Source of the DNA: Polytrichum commune
Taxonomy: Eukaryota > Streptophyta > Polytrichopsida > Polytrichales > Polytrichaceae
DNA length: 60,000 nucleotides
Reading direction: 5' to 3'
Assembly: GCA_950295325.1 (NCBI GenBank)
Contig: OX485807.1
Span: 14,227,001-14,287,000, forward strand
Both the position numbers and the translations under genes were made by a program. The notes beneath the pieces are model-generated. The model worked only from the letters and a program-made list of their open reading frames with translations, did not search any database and was not told the DNA's origin. This document shows, one piece after another, positions 47,113 to 57,379 of this stretch; position 1 is the first letter of the stretch, and each line of letters opens with the position of its first letter.

Positions 47113-47754
47113 CTATTGACTTCCTGTCCAAACTTCAAAATTTGCAATGGTTTGTATTCCTTGCAATATGACAGGAACGTCCAACAATCGACAGTCAATC
47201 GGGTTTGACTCACCGTTGGGTAAGAAAACCTTACAAGGTTCGGTCTTAGTGACAGGAAATCCCAATTTTGATGCAAATTTAGACGACATCAAATTATGGA
47301 TTGATCTTGAATCAATCAACATAGAAGTTGATTGAGTGCCAATTGACCCTTGAACTTGGAGCACCGTAGGTTCAATCGCTACCCGCTCCTCACATATTGC
47401 AGCTGAGATACGAACTATTTCTTTACCCTTAGACTCCATTGGCGGTTCCACCTCCATTGCCAACACTGCAGACTGCTTTGGACGTTTTTCCGCTGGTCGC
47501 AAACATTCTTTAGCCAAATGTCCTGGCTCATGACAATTATAGCACAATCCCTTCTTTCGGTGTTTTGCTTGATCTTTGTAGGTGAATTTATTGTTCGGTC
47601 GAACATTGCTTTGTCCCTCTGGATGTGAAAACTTTTGGGACTTCTTCCACTTCCCGAACTTCTTTTCTCTACTATGATCCTTACGGGAAACATCAAAAGA
47701 GAAATTCTTATCTTTCGCTAACTCAACATTTCTAGTCTCAAACGTTAAAGCCAT
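47113..47754 (-). pseudogene. Zinc knuckle and protease block of the chromovirus
   Basis: A 213-codon block. A CCHC knuckle CYNCHEPGHLAKEC (C71, C74, H79, C84) follows a Lys-rich region. The retropepsin-like protease has its active-site Asp at 148, but the usual D-S/T-G reads D-S-R, so the catalytic loop Gly is lost. LLDVPVILQG marks the C-terminal half. Confidence 0.85.
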
Positions 47755-48470
47755 ACTATATGCTTTCCAAGCGTATAAGGCTTCAAAGCTTTGACATCAA
47801 ACTTGATTGAGTTTTGAAGTCCCGTAACAAAAAAGATTTGTTTGTCTTTGTCAGACAAATCCGGAAAATATTCGACTAATTCGTCGAACCTATCGAACTA
47901 AATTGACAATGTCCTTTGTCTAAGGTCTTTCAAACGCTCTTTCATACTTTGGATATGGTCACGTGGTATAAAATGTTCTAAGAACAATTTCTTGAATTAG
48001 ACCATGTTTCCACTGGATCTTTGTTGGCTTCCTCTCTGTCAGTTTTAACACGGGTCCACCAGAGGTCGGCTCGTTCTCTCAACAAAAAAGAAACTGCTCT
48101 CACTTTCTCCTTGTCTAAGAGTTCCCCCTCAAACAAGTTTTCTACCGTTCCTAAAAACAATAGAACTGCCTCAGGTTTAATGTTGGCTCCACCTGAAAAT
48201 GTAGGTAGTTGCACGCTCTTCCGGATGTCGTGCAAGAGTGTGTTTTTACCTCTCTCAAATGTGTGGGATGGGTCAGTAGAAGAAGAAGAAGTAGAAGAAG
48301 AATGGATCTAGCTTTCTTTTTATTCTTTTCACAACCATGTGCATGTTTCTCCATAGCCATAGCGACGGCTTGGGAGATGGCATCGAGAACTTGTCTAGTC
48401 AAGGGCTCCGGGTCAGGAATCCCTCGGCTTTGAGATTGCTCAAGAGGAGCACTACCAAATGACACCATCG
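47755..48470 (-). pseudogene. Gag of the chromovirus, frameshifted
   Basis: The likely start is an ATG at 48468 (MVSFGSAPLEQ). The capsid part continues in another frame at 48235-47978 (LPTFSGG, PEAVLLFLGTVENLFE, RERADLWWTRV), which matches the retrotransposon gag domain, and then again out of frame to 47755. A run of GAA/CTT repeats at 48281-48301 adds a Leu tract in one frame and probably caused one shift. Confidence 0.75.
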
Positions 48471-48551
48471 CGCTCAAGGAATTACAACACGGAAAGAAAA
48501 AAATGAAGAATCCCTAAGCACAGTGCTACACAATGCAATTCAACGAACACG

Positions 48552-48706
48552 ACGTACCTTCGTAATCTTTCATGAAAACAATTATTAATTACATAAGCTC
48601 ACCTCCCAACCTAGAGACACACCACAAAACATAATGTGTGTTCTCTTTTCCCCGAGCCATATTTAACAATATCCTCAACAATACGTTTCCCAATTAGTCT
48701 ATTATA
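48552..48706 (-). repeat. 5' LTR of the chromovirus, internally deleted
   Basis: Both ends match the left LTR, but about 200 bases are missing in the middle (after GAGCCATATTTA). The promoter part of the LTR is probably absent. Confidence 0.8.
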
Positions 48707-48736
48707 TTGATGCTCCTCACTTGTTAATATTGTAAC

Positions 48737-51700
48737 CTAATTTATGGAATGTTGAAAGTCGCAATTGGCCCCATTTCGGCAGTGGCGATTTCTTTGGAAA
48801 AATACACACTCCGCCTTCCTCTTCTTCTTACTTCTGGTAGCCAGGGTCTGGAGCTGCTTCCACCATTCCTTTTTCTCGTTGCTCCATTGTTGCTGGGTCT
48901 TCAAATGCTCTTCCTCCGTAACCCAGATTTTCATGTGAAGATGAGGAAGATTGCGATACGTTCCTTGGTTAACAATCATGTTCCTGTAAGAAATAGAATC
49001 CTCCCTACCAACCCATATGTACATACCAAGTTTTGTGAGTTAGAAACTCTTAGAGTCAGCCAACCAGCCAACAGGGACACAAAGCTTTTATGTCAATGTC
49101 ATTCGCTCATTCAACTGTAGGAAATACCAGAAGTTATCCTCTTAACTCAACATCACTTTTGGTACAGAGTTGGTTATTTTGCATACGACATCTTCCATAT
49201 TCAGTAATTTTGCAGTGCATGGTATATTTATGTCACTAGGGTAACATTTCTAATGACACTCATGAATAAGTTTACAGATACTGTCATCCCAGCTTACTTT
49301 TAGTGCATCCAAATGCCAATTATTGAAACAAACTTTGGTATATTCTGCACCCAACATTTCTGAAATGAAATATTGTCATGAATGATCAAAATTTGGATAA
49401 AAAGTCACTGAGTAAGTGTGACAGCAATTGCAACATTGTAAACCTATAATGCCCAAAACTTTTACAAGGAATGACAAATAATGTTAGGTTTACATTTAGA
49501 GTTGGTGCCACTTTACAAGCGGTTTACAATTTGTACTGAGCAAGACAGATAGAATTGGTGACACTAAATACTATATTTAATGTAGTGTGGAGGCTTCAAC
49601 AAAGAAGATTCTATACTGGTTCATTCAGGGTCAAACTCATTTTGAAATACCAAGAGGTGCTAAACTGATTTTGGCCCTCAATGAAAGGAAATAGGGTGCT
49701 TATCATTCAAATTTAAACACTACATCCGAGGATGCACCACAAGTGAGAAGAAATTAATGGCATTAGAGATATTCTTTAATTCAACTAGACTTTTGGTAGG
49801 CTATAGTCAGCTGGCAAATGCACCAAAACTTGAACTGGAAACTTGGAAAGTGTGGCATGCAAAACAACCAACTCCTGACCAAAAGTCCGCTTAAAGTAAA
49901 AGATAACTCTATTGTATGCAAAACAATTTTATGGAAATTCATAGGGGGACTCCCGACCAAAAGTACCATTAAGTTAAAAGGTAACTCAATAACCAAAAGA
50001 AAGATGTTGCTAAATGAGAAACTCGCTCATCTTTCATCATGTTAAAATAATCAAAACAAGTTTGTCACATAATGTAATAGCATATGAGCATTTTTGACCG
50101 GTGAATCAGGTTATTCCTGAAGCTCCATTCTATATCTACTCTTCCTGTTTTACAGCACAGATTTTGAGTTGAAAGATGAGGACAAAAACAGGTAATGTAT
50201 AGAAATTACACACAATTCAGCACAAAATTGAAGTTTATATATGAGGAAAAAACTGATAATGTACAGAAATTCCAAACACTGAGCTGTAAGTACCTTACAG
50301 CCTTCACAGCAACACTCCATAGTGCAAAAAGCTCCTCGTCGTCCATCTCGGACAATCTCTCAATATGTCGCGTTGGAGTGACAATGAAACCAGGCCGAGC
50401 TTTGGCATCAAGGTGACATTGCACATAAGGTTGGTCACTGAACTGAGGAAGCACACACTCCCGTGCCGTAATCACCGGCTGCGCCTCAGGATAGAGAGGT
50501 GCGTCCGGATTGCATGATATACAGTCCCCTGTACCCAAACCTCTATATGTCTCAGTAAGCTCCAACCAGTCATTCGCTTCATCCTAGAATCAACACTAGA
50601 GACGCTCTCATATGTATGGTCCTTTAGTACATGGTATGGACATTCTTACACTAGTATCATCAAAAACATCCTACAGTAGATAGGTCTTCAATGGTTACTT
50701 ATCTTGATCAGGCACCTATATTTGAGTGGTTAGTGGTTTGGGGTGGCTCCAAGAACAGATACTAAAAGAAGTGTTTAAAAGAGATTGGACTGCGTGTTCC
50801 AAATATGATAACCATTCTTGGCTCAATAGTGAACATATTTGGAGGGACTTATATGACCAGTTTACGAGCACAAATATCTTACACTTTGATGATGAATAAT
50901 ATTCATATGAGCTCTGAAAATTATGATGAAAGTGGCTAGGGCTTCAATTTGGATTTGCTAACCATCTCATACTAGTTATGAGTTTCATATCCTAGGAGAA
51001 GTGAGCTAGTCAGAAAAAGTAACCATTCAAGACCCGTCTAACTTAAACCAAGTTCATAACATGTGCTTCCAACTTCCACTAAAACTTGAAGAACTGGACT
51101 TAGGAGACTCTAATTGGAAAAACTTCATGCAAATGTAGAAAGAAAATGGAGACAAGGGCATGAAAGGAAGACAAGTGAAGAACAACTACAAAACAACACT
51201 TTCACAATACAAGAGCAATATCGCTGTCAGACGCAGTGGACAAGGATACCTTATCACAAAACATTCAAGTGTAATTAAACTTACAACATAAGGTATCCGT
51301 CAGACCATTGTAGCTGGTCAGTGAGTTTATAACTCCTAAGTATTGAGGTTCAGTTATCCACCGTTCTCTTCAAATCTATTTCATTATGCAAAATAACTTC
51401 TAGACCAAATAAAAAAATTGGTAAATCTGAAGTTAGTGATGAGTTCAGTGTACCAGAGTCAACTTCTTGGGGGCCATCTCTTTTATCTCCATAGAAAACC
51501 TCAACAATGAACGAGGGTCCAACTTCATGAATCTTCAAATGGAAGTCCATAATTTTCCTCTGTACCTCCAGATATTCCACGATTTCCCTGAAAATTTTGA
51601 TCACATCTTGCTTCTCAGATTTCTCCACAAATTCGCAGAAGTCTGTTGCAGGCAGGCCTCTGAGCTTAAATTCCAGCCTATTGCCACTCCGTCCAGCAGT

Positions 51701-51757
51701 GACTGTCACCAGCTTCAACTCCTCTCTGCTAGTTTTATTCATGGTTTCCTTTCCCAT
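48737..51757 (-). CDS. HIT-like domain protein with C-terminal CCCH zinc finger, three exons
   Basis: My model joins exon 1 51757-51566, exon 2 50583-50294 and exon 3 48983-48737 (GT-AG, phases 0 and 2), giving 242 residues plus TAG. Residues 1-64 are unassigned. A CxxC pair (C85, C88) precedes a HIT-like fold: PGFIVTPTRHIERLSEMDDEELF (about 128-150) and NLPHLHMKIWV (172-182). The histidine triad reads H175-L-H177-M-K179, so the third His is Lys. A Lys/Arg stretch (211-217) leads to a CCCH finger C220-x8-C229-x5-C235-x3-H239, an RNA-binding type. HIT proteins act on nucleotides or capped/adenylated substrates; with the finger a role at RNA is inferred. Exon 2-3 joining restores a continuous HIT region and is firm; exon 1 rests on an ATG in good context and a matching donor. 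The chromovirus begins about 30 bp past the stop. Confidence 0.78.
49215..49590. repeat. Family D repeat copy inside an intron of the HIT-like gene
   Basis: Matches 23090-23400 and 39650-39990 (GAAATATTGTCATGAATGATC, GGAATGACAAATAATGTT, GGTTTACAATT). It lies in intron 2 of the HIT-CCCH gene. Confidence 0.6.
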
Positions 51758-51769
51758 GTTGGCTGAATG

Positions 51770-53300
51770 TAGATGGGTCTTAAGTGGTTACTTTTACCAA
51801 CTAGTCCACTTCTCCTGGATATGAAACATGCGATTAAGAAGATGGTTAGCAAATCCAAATTGAGGCCATAGGGCCAACTTCCACTAAAACTTGAAGAACT
51901 GTGCATTCCTCATAACTGTCAGAGCTTGTATGAATATTGTATGACTATTGAACCTAGAATGGCTATCATATTTTGGGCACATAGTCTAATCTCCTTTAAA
52001 CACATGTCTTTTTGGTATCCATTCTTGGAACCATACCTAACCACGTAGCACTCAAAAACACGTGTCCAATTAATATAAGCAACCGAATTAGGCACATCTA
52101 CTTTAAATTGACAATGCATGGGATTCATCCTTGCTTCTGCTGGAATTTGAACAAATTTCCATATCTGTCATGGTTCTTTTAGATTGCTATAAGTGTGGCT
52201 TGGTGAGCTAGTTTGGAGTTGACATACAGAAGGTCGTTGGTAATGGTGACTTTTCAACTACATCTATAAGGTTGGAATCAAGGTAACTATGAACTATTAT
52301 CAGAATAGCACTTTGGAAGCATTTTCCTTTCAAAATTGGTACTAAATTTTCATATCATCAAAATTAGAGGAAATGTGTTTTGATTGGTTAAAAGCATGGG
52401 GGTTCTATCCTATGATGGAGAATAGCAAAGAAATATTGAGTCGACAACCTTATTACTTTCTTTTATTAGTAGATTTTGTAACAAAAGAAATATGTATTTG
52501 ATGTTTGAGCACTTCAAAATCCATAGAAGTATTGGTAGTAAGTTCTTGCAAAGCAATTGACAAAGGTTGGTTTAAAACTTTAAAACATAGTTTAGTTACA
52601 GATATAGAAAACATGTGAAGGAAACAATTAAATTAAGATAGGGTGGCTTAAACCCGAGGTCTTACCCTAGATCCCAGTGGAACTCCAATGTTAACCCCAC
52701 CCAAGCCCCGAGTGCTTGAGTTGGTCGAACTGATTTCTGGTGGACCCTACCACCTTCACTTCCCCCAACCATAATGGGCTTGCCTTTGGAGGAGATGAGT
52801 TGCAGGCCACCTTTGAAAGGAGGCAGGAGTCTTCAAGGTCCCTCTAAATTTTTGTGATGTCCTCTGTCAGAACTACACTTAGGATTTGATGAACTTGATG
52901 AAGCAACACCATAATTCATGCTGGTGACAACAGTGACATCATCACTTTTCTAACTTGAAAAACCAAGCGTAGTAGTTAATCCAAAGCTTTTAAAGTTACA
53001 TGCTTGATCCAAAGCAATCAAAAATTAGGATGAAATCCCAGCCAACTTCATTAATTCCCAAGGCAGGATCTTTGTCTTCAGTTTCTGCTACTGATCTCCA
53101 CAGGTAACAAAAAGACAAAATAAATTGTTGTATAGCTTGTGTACAATGACCTCAATTTTATCAGCACAAGGAAACCAGGAGAGACAAGACAAAACCCTGA
53201 AGCAGGAAAATGAAAGGCCAAAAGTTCGGATTGTTCAAGAAAACGATGAATGTTTTCGGGGCACAGCGCAGATGATGATTTCATTCTTAGCTGATTGGAG
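51770..53300. other. Intergenic DNA upstream of the HIT-like gene
   Basis: No gene is recognised. 51770-51850 contains an inverted copy of the repeat at 50930-51060. An 81-codon minus-strand frame at 53323-53078 matches no family I know. Confidence 0.45.
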
Positions 53301-53310
53301 ACATCAACAT

Positions 53311-53833
53311 GTGGCAACTGCAAGGGTCCGTTAAGATACTGGATAAAAACTTTACACTAATCCCTAATTCTTAGGTTGGATACCACAACGTGACCCTTTT
53401 TTTTCTTTGTGAAGTTTCTTTGAAGAGTTTGAAGCAACAATTTAGTTAACCTCTTGCATTAGTCAAATCTCAAAAGGACGAGAATCCATGACTTGTTGAT
53501 ATTCTTCCCCATGACCCAAAAACTCTGCCCTATGTCACTCTTCCAATTACATACTCTCTCCAATAGATACATCCACAGGTGGCAACTGCAAGGGTTACAA
53601 ACTATACCCTAAAACCCAAATTCTTAGGTTGGATAAACTCCTAGGTTTGTGACCTCTGATTTTGTGAAGTTGTCTATAAAAGGTTTGAAGCAACAACTTA
53701 CATAACCTCTTGCAATACTCAATTCTCAAGAGGAAAAGAATCCATGTCTTGTTGATTTTCCTTCCTATGTACCAAAAATCATGCCCTATGTCACGCTCCC
53801 AATTACACACTCTCCCCACTGGATACGTCCAAA
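53311..53833. repeat. 268-bp tandem duplication
   Basis: Copy 1 53311-53578 and copy 2 53579-53833, both starting GTGGCAACTGCAAGGGT. Shared landmarks are ATTCTTAGGTTGGATA, GTTTGAAGCAACAA, GAATCCATG.CTTGTTGAT and CCCTATGTCAC. Divergence is moderate. Confidence 0.85.
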
Positions 53834-54160
53834 GAAAATCCCCTACCAAAAGCATATGCTTGACATGACCAGAAGAAAAAGAAAAAAAAAGCAGAGAAAG
53901 AAACAATGCTTTCATATTCACTTTGGTGAGAAAAAATTTGTGCAAAGCATCTCAATTTGTAGGTGACACTTACAATTTTGTGAAGAGCGTTTGCCCAACG
54001 TGGATGCAGAATGGTTCCGCTTGTTCTGCTATGGAAGACTAGAAATCTTATCGATGTAGGGCGGCATCATAACCCTCCATCCAATTCCTCCAGCACTCTC
54101 CACTGAGTCGCTTCATCTGCCTGAATAAACCCAAAACCCTAAACTCCAGAGTGAATTTGA
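53834..54160. other. Unassigned spacer
   Basis: No feature beyond an A-rich tract (53875-53895) and a short CCAAAACCCTAAACTCC motif. Confidence 0.4.
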
Positions 54161-54177
54161 TTAGGTACCACACCTTT

Positions 54178-54415
54178 TATAGCCCATTAGCTAGTTGGGC
54201 TAGCCCATATTTTTGAGGCCTTAATCTTGCCATAGCTAGGCTAGCCCATATTTTTTGAGGCCTCAATCTAGCCATAGCTAGGCTAGCCCATATTTTCTAA
54301 GGCCTCGATCTAGCCATAGCTAGGCTAGCCTATATTTTTTGAGGCCTCGATCTAGCCATAGTTGGGCTAGCCCATTTTTTTCGGGTACCGTTTTTAGCCA
54401 TATAGCTAGACTAGC
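54178..54415. repeat. 42-bp satellite array, block 1
   Basis: Five units of 42 bp, with GGCTAGCCC at about 54198, 54239, 54281, 54323 and 54365. The block ends CCCATTTTTTTCGGGTACCG. The unit core contains the palindrome GGGCTAGCCC and GAGGCCTC. Confidence 0.88.
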
Positions 54416-54739
54416 TAACCTAATAAATTAATTCATGTAGCTCATATAATGAATTCAAGGAGACATTGTCTCATCAATACAATTATATTTCATATCAATC
54501 AAAATCACTCATCGTCATCAATACTTGTTCAAGACTTCAAGAGAACGACCCATCTTTTTAGAGGAATGTAGAGAATATAGCCCACTTTGAGTAAAGACAT
54601 ATCAAAAGATGTAAACATGTAACCGGTTGCACTTGGAAGCACTTGGATATGGACAGATGATCTCAACCCTAAAAAATTTATGGTAGTGGTAGGGATGACA
54701 TGGTTGGGCCTTAGCTTGAGCCAATTGAGTTACATGACT
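54416..54739. other. Spacer between the two satellite blocks
   Basis: No gene or repeat recognised. Confidence 0.4.
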
Positions 54740-54985
54740 TATCTTTAGCTAGCTAATAACTAGCTGGGCTAGCCCATATTATCTGAGGCCTCGATCTAGC
54801 CATAGTTGGACTAGCCCATATTTTTTGAGGCCTCGATCTAGCCATGGCTAGGCTAGACCATAATTTTTCAAGCCGCGATCTAGCCATGGCTAGGCTAGCC
54901 CATAAATTTTCAAGCCGCGATCTAGCCATAGCTAGGCTAGCCCATTTTTTTCGAGAACCGTTTTCAGCCATAACTGTTAGCTATT
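54740..54985. repeat. 42-bp satellite array, block 2
   Basis: Five units of the same 42-bp repeat (about 54767, 54809, 54851, 54893 and 54935), ending with the same tail (CCCATTTTTTTCGAGAACCG) as block 1. The period is a multiple of three, which keeps a repetitive minus-strand frame open. This is an effect of the repeat, not evidence for a protein. Confidence 0.88.
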
Positions 54986-56190
54986 AGGTTTGCCGCTAGC
55001 CCAAAAAGTCCGTGGGCTAGCGGTTGTACAAGGTCTGAAGGATTCCTCCCCTCAAAAGTAATGTAACCTAATTTAGCTCCCCTTTGTGTTAATGTTTGGT
55101 ATACAACATACGCCCATTCTCTTTGTCACTGCAACACTTAGATGCTTGAGAAATGAATGAGGGTTGTATGCACACATCTTATAGGAGAGCAATGTTCTAT
55201 GAGGAGACTTCTTCTTTGTGCTACTAGAATTGCAAATTTGCACTCGAGCCATGTGACCATGGACCACTTTACTTTTGTCATGCTTGATGCTAAGGGATAA
55301 AGCTTTGATAGGGGGACTCAACGAGCAAAGCACTTAGAATGGACACTTTGAGCACATAAATAAATAACATATGTTCTATGCATGGATATGAACATGTTAG
55401 AAAAAAATTGAGAGAATTTTCAAAAGATTCTAGCAAATCCAAGATCGGTAAGAAACAAACAAGTGCCTACAAGAGTCCTACTCCAACATGCACATCCATG
55501 TAAGAGGGAATTATTGCATACAAGCATATCTCTCATCCATTCAAATTAAAAACTTGTCCCATATAGGATTGTGGTTGATTCATTTTAGATTTGTTTTACT
55601 CATTGGAATCTTTGAAGAATATTGGAATGTCTCGTTATCTTCAACAACCACATGTTTCAAGAGTTTTAAGGGAAGGATGAGAGGCACGCTCCCATGCAAC
55701 AATTCCTTCTCACCCCAATGGAGTTGTTGCAGAAGCAACAATTCATTGTGGTAGATGTTGCACCAACCTAGTACCAAGTACAATCTTTATAGCTACGCGA
55801 GCAGATCATGTTCATATGCTTGTCATGCGCATATCTGAACATGAAACAAGGGAACTCTTGAACATGATAAGACTAATTTAAGAGGCACATATTCACGTCG
55901 GTGAATCATCAATGTTCATTTTTTTTGTTCTTTTTCTTTGCTTTCTTTTCCGTTTTTGTCTCGTGCGTGCTTGAACGCACCGTTCACGTATATTGGAATG
56001 TGAGTTTTGGAACATCCAAAAGTTAACTCATGGAGACTATGGATCATGTGACAAAAGTACTCGTCAACATGAAAGTCAAGAACATGTCACGGATCAATCT
56101 TATTCAACCCTTTTCCCTTTGAAATGTTTAAGGACGCTCCCACATTGAAGCGACTTTGAAGTAGCTTATTTTTATTTTCGTACGAACGTA
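54986..56190. other. Unassigned AT-rich DNA
   Basis: No gene, repeat array or terminal repeats recognised on either strand. Confidence 0.4.
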
Positions 56191-56202
56191 CCACTCATTC
56201 GT

Positions 56203-57370
56203 GGGGGACATTAAACCTCCCCCTACAAGCTTTTAGGGGGAGGTTGGATAGGGGCCAGGGCGGCCCCCCGAAAAAAAATTGAGATTTTTTTGAACCCAAC
56301 CGGAAATTGTTGCCCACTCCGTCCAATTTCGAATAAAATATTGTCCTTGCATTCTTGAATGCCGCTTGTCCACAAATCTCATATTGGGTGCATTTCACTT
56401 TCAAGGTCCAAAATCCAATCTATATATGTGCACTTTCACTTATTAAATGAGGAATCGACTGGGGTTTTCATTCCCAAAGTGAAACCGTCAATAAAGCATG
56501 TAATTAACTTGGAAGTCAAAAACATTGCAAAACCCTCATTAGCATCGAGGTTAGTCAAGAGTATTGAACCTACTTGAGCTTGATGAACCTAATTAAGCCT
56601 AATCAAATCAGAAATTTTGCTTAGCAAACTAGTGAAGCCTAATTAATTCTAAAACGTGCTCACTTGAATCAATTATGGTTTAATTCAAAAATGAGAATTG
56701 ATGTGCTTAATTGCACTTGTTTAGGCTTCACTATGATTAATTAGGTTTAATGTGCTCACTTGCACTTAATCAGGCTTAATTAGCTCAAATGTGTATGAAT
56801 ACTTGTAGAAACTTAGGCCTTCTGCTCAATTACATTCAATGACAGTTATTTATGTTTGACCACATTTAATCGCGCTTAATTAGTATAAATGTGTAGAAGG
56901 CAGTACCTAAATTATTATAAAGTGTACATATTAAAATCAACACATTAATTTAAGTTGCATTTTAGAATGACAAAGACCCCTTTAAATGGTATGTCACAAA
57001 AATTATAACCCCAATGCTAATGAGAATTTTGTAATATTTTTGACTTCCAAGTTAATTACATGCTTTGTAGATGATTTTACTTTGAGAATGAAATTCCAAT
57101 CAATTGCTTATTTACTAAGTGGAAGTGCACATATATATTGGATTTTGGACCTTGAAGGTGAAGTGCAATATGAGATTTGTGACCAAGCGGCATTCAAGAA
57201 TGCAAGGGCAATATTTTTCTTGAAGTCGAGCAGGGTGGGCAACAATTTTCAGTCGGGTTTAGAAAATCTCGATATTTTTTTTGGGGGGGGGGGGGTTGCC
57301 CCAGCCCATGTCCACCCACGTGTGTCCACCTCCCCCCTAAAAGCTCACAGAGGGAGGTTTAACGTCCCTC
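56203..57370. mobile_element. Mutator-like foldback element, copy 2 (9-bp duplication with one mismatch)
   Basis: A 1,168-bp relative of the element at 38341-39563. It begins GGGGGACATTAAAC and ends GTTTAACGTCCCTC. The flanks CTCATTCGT (56194-56202) and CTCATTCAT (57371-57379) form a 9-bp duplication with one difference. The arms share with copy 1 the blocks CATGTAATTAACTTGGAAGT, TTGTCCTTGCATTCTTGAA and CCTCATTAGCAT. More diverged between its arms than copy 1, so it is older. No transposase. Confidence 0.87.
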
Positions 57371-57379
57371 CTCATTCAT

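Larger units (their letters stand above)
43654..48706 (-). mobile_element. Chromovirus (Ty3/gypsy with chromodomain), degenerate, TTGAT duplication
   Basis: A minus-strand element of 5,053 bp flanked by TTGAT at 43649-43653 and 48707-48711. The left (3') LTR is 43654-44008. The right (5') LTR, 48552-48706, is an internally deleted copy with about 200 bases missing. A polypurine tract (minus strand GAGAGGGGAAGAG) lies at 44022-44010 next to the 3' LTR. Order from 48468 down: gag, zinc knuckle, protease, reverse transcriptase, RNase H, integrase, chromodomain. Several frameshifts and stops make it non-autonomous. It sits a few tens of bases past the stop codon of the HIT-like gene, in the same orientation. 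Confidence 0.9.

Noticed and set aside
54753-54971. Periodic minus-strand frame with a repeated 14-residue unit
   Set aside because: It is the direct result of the 42-bp satellite, whose period is divisible by three.
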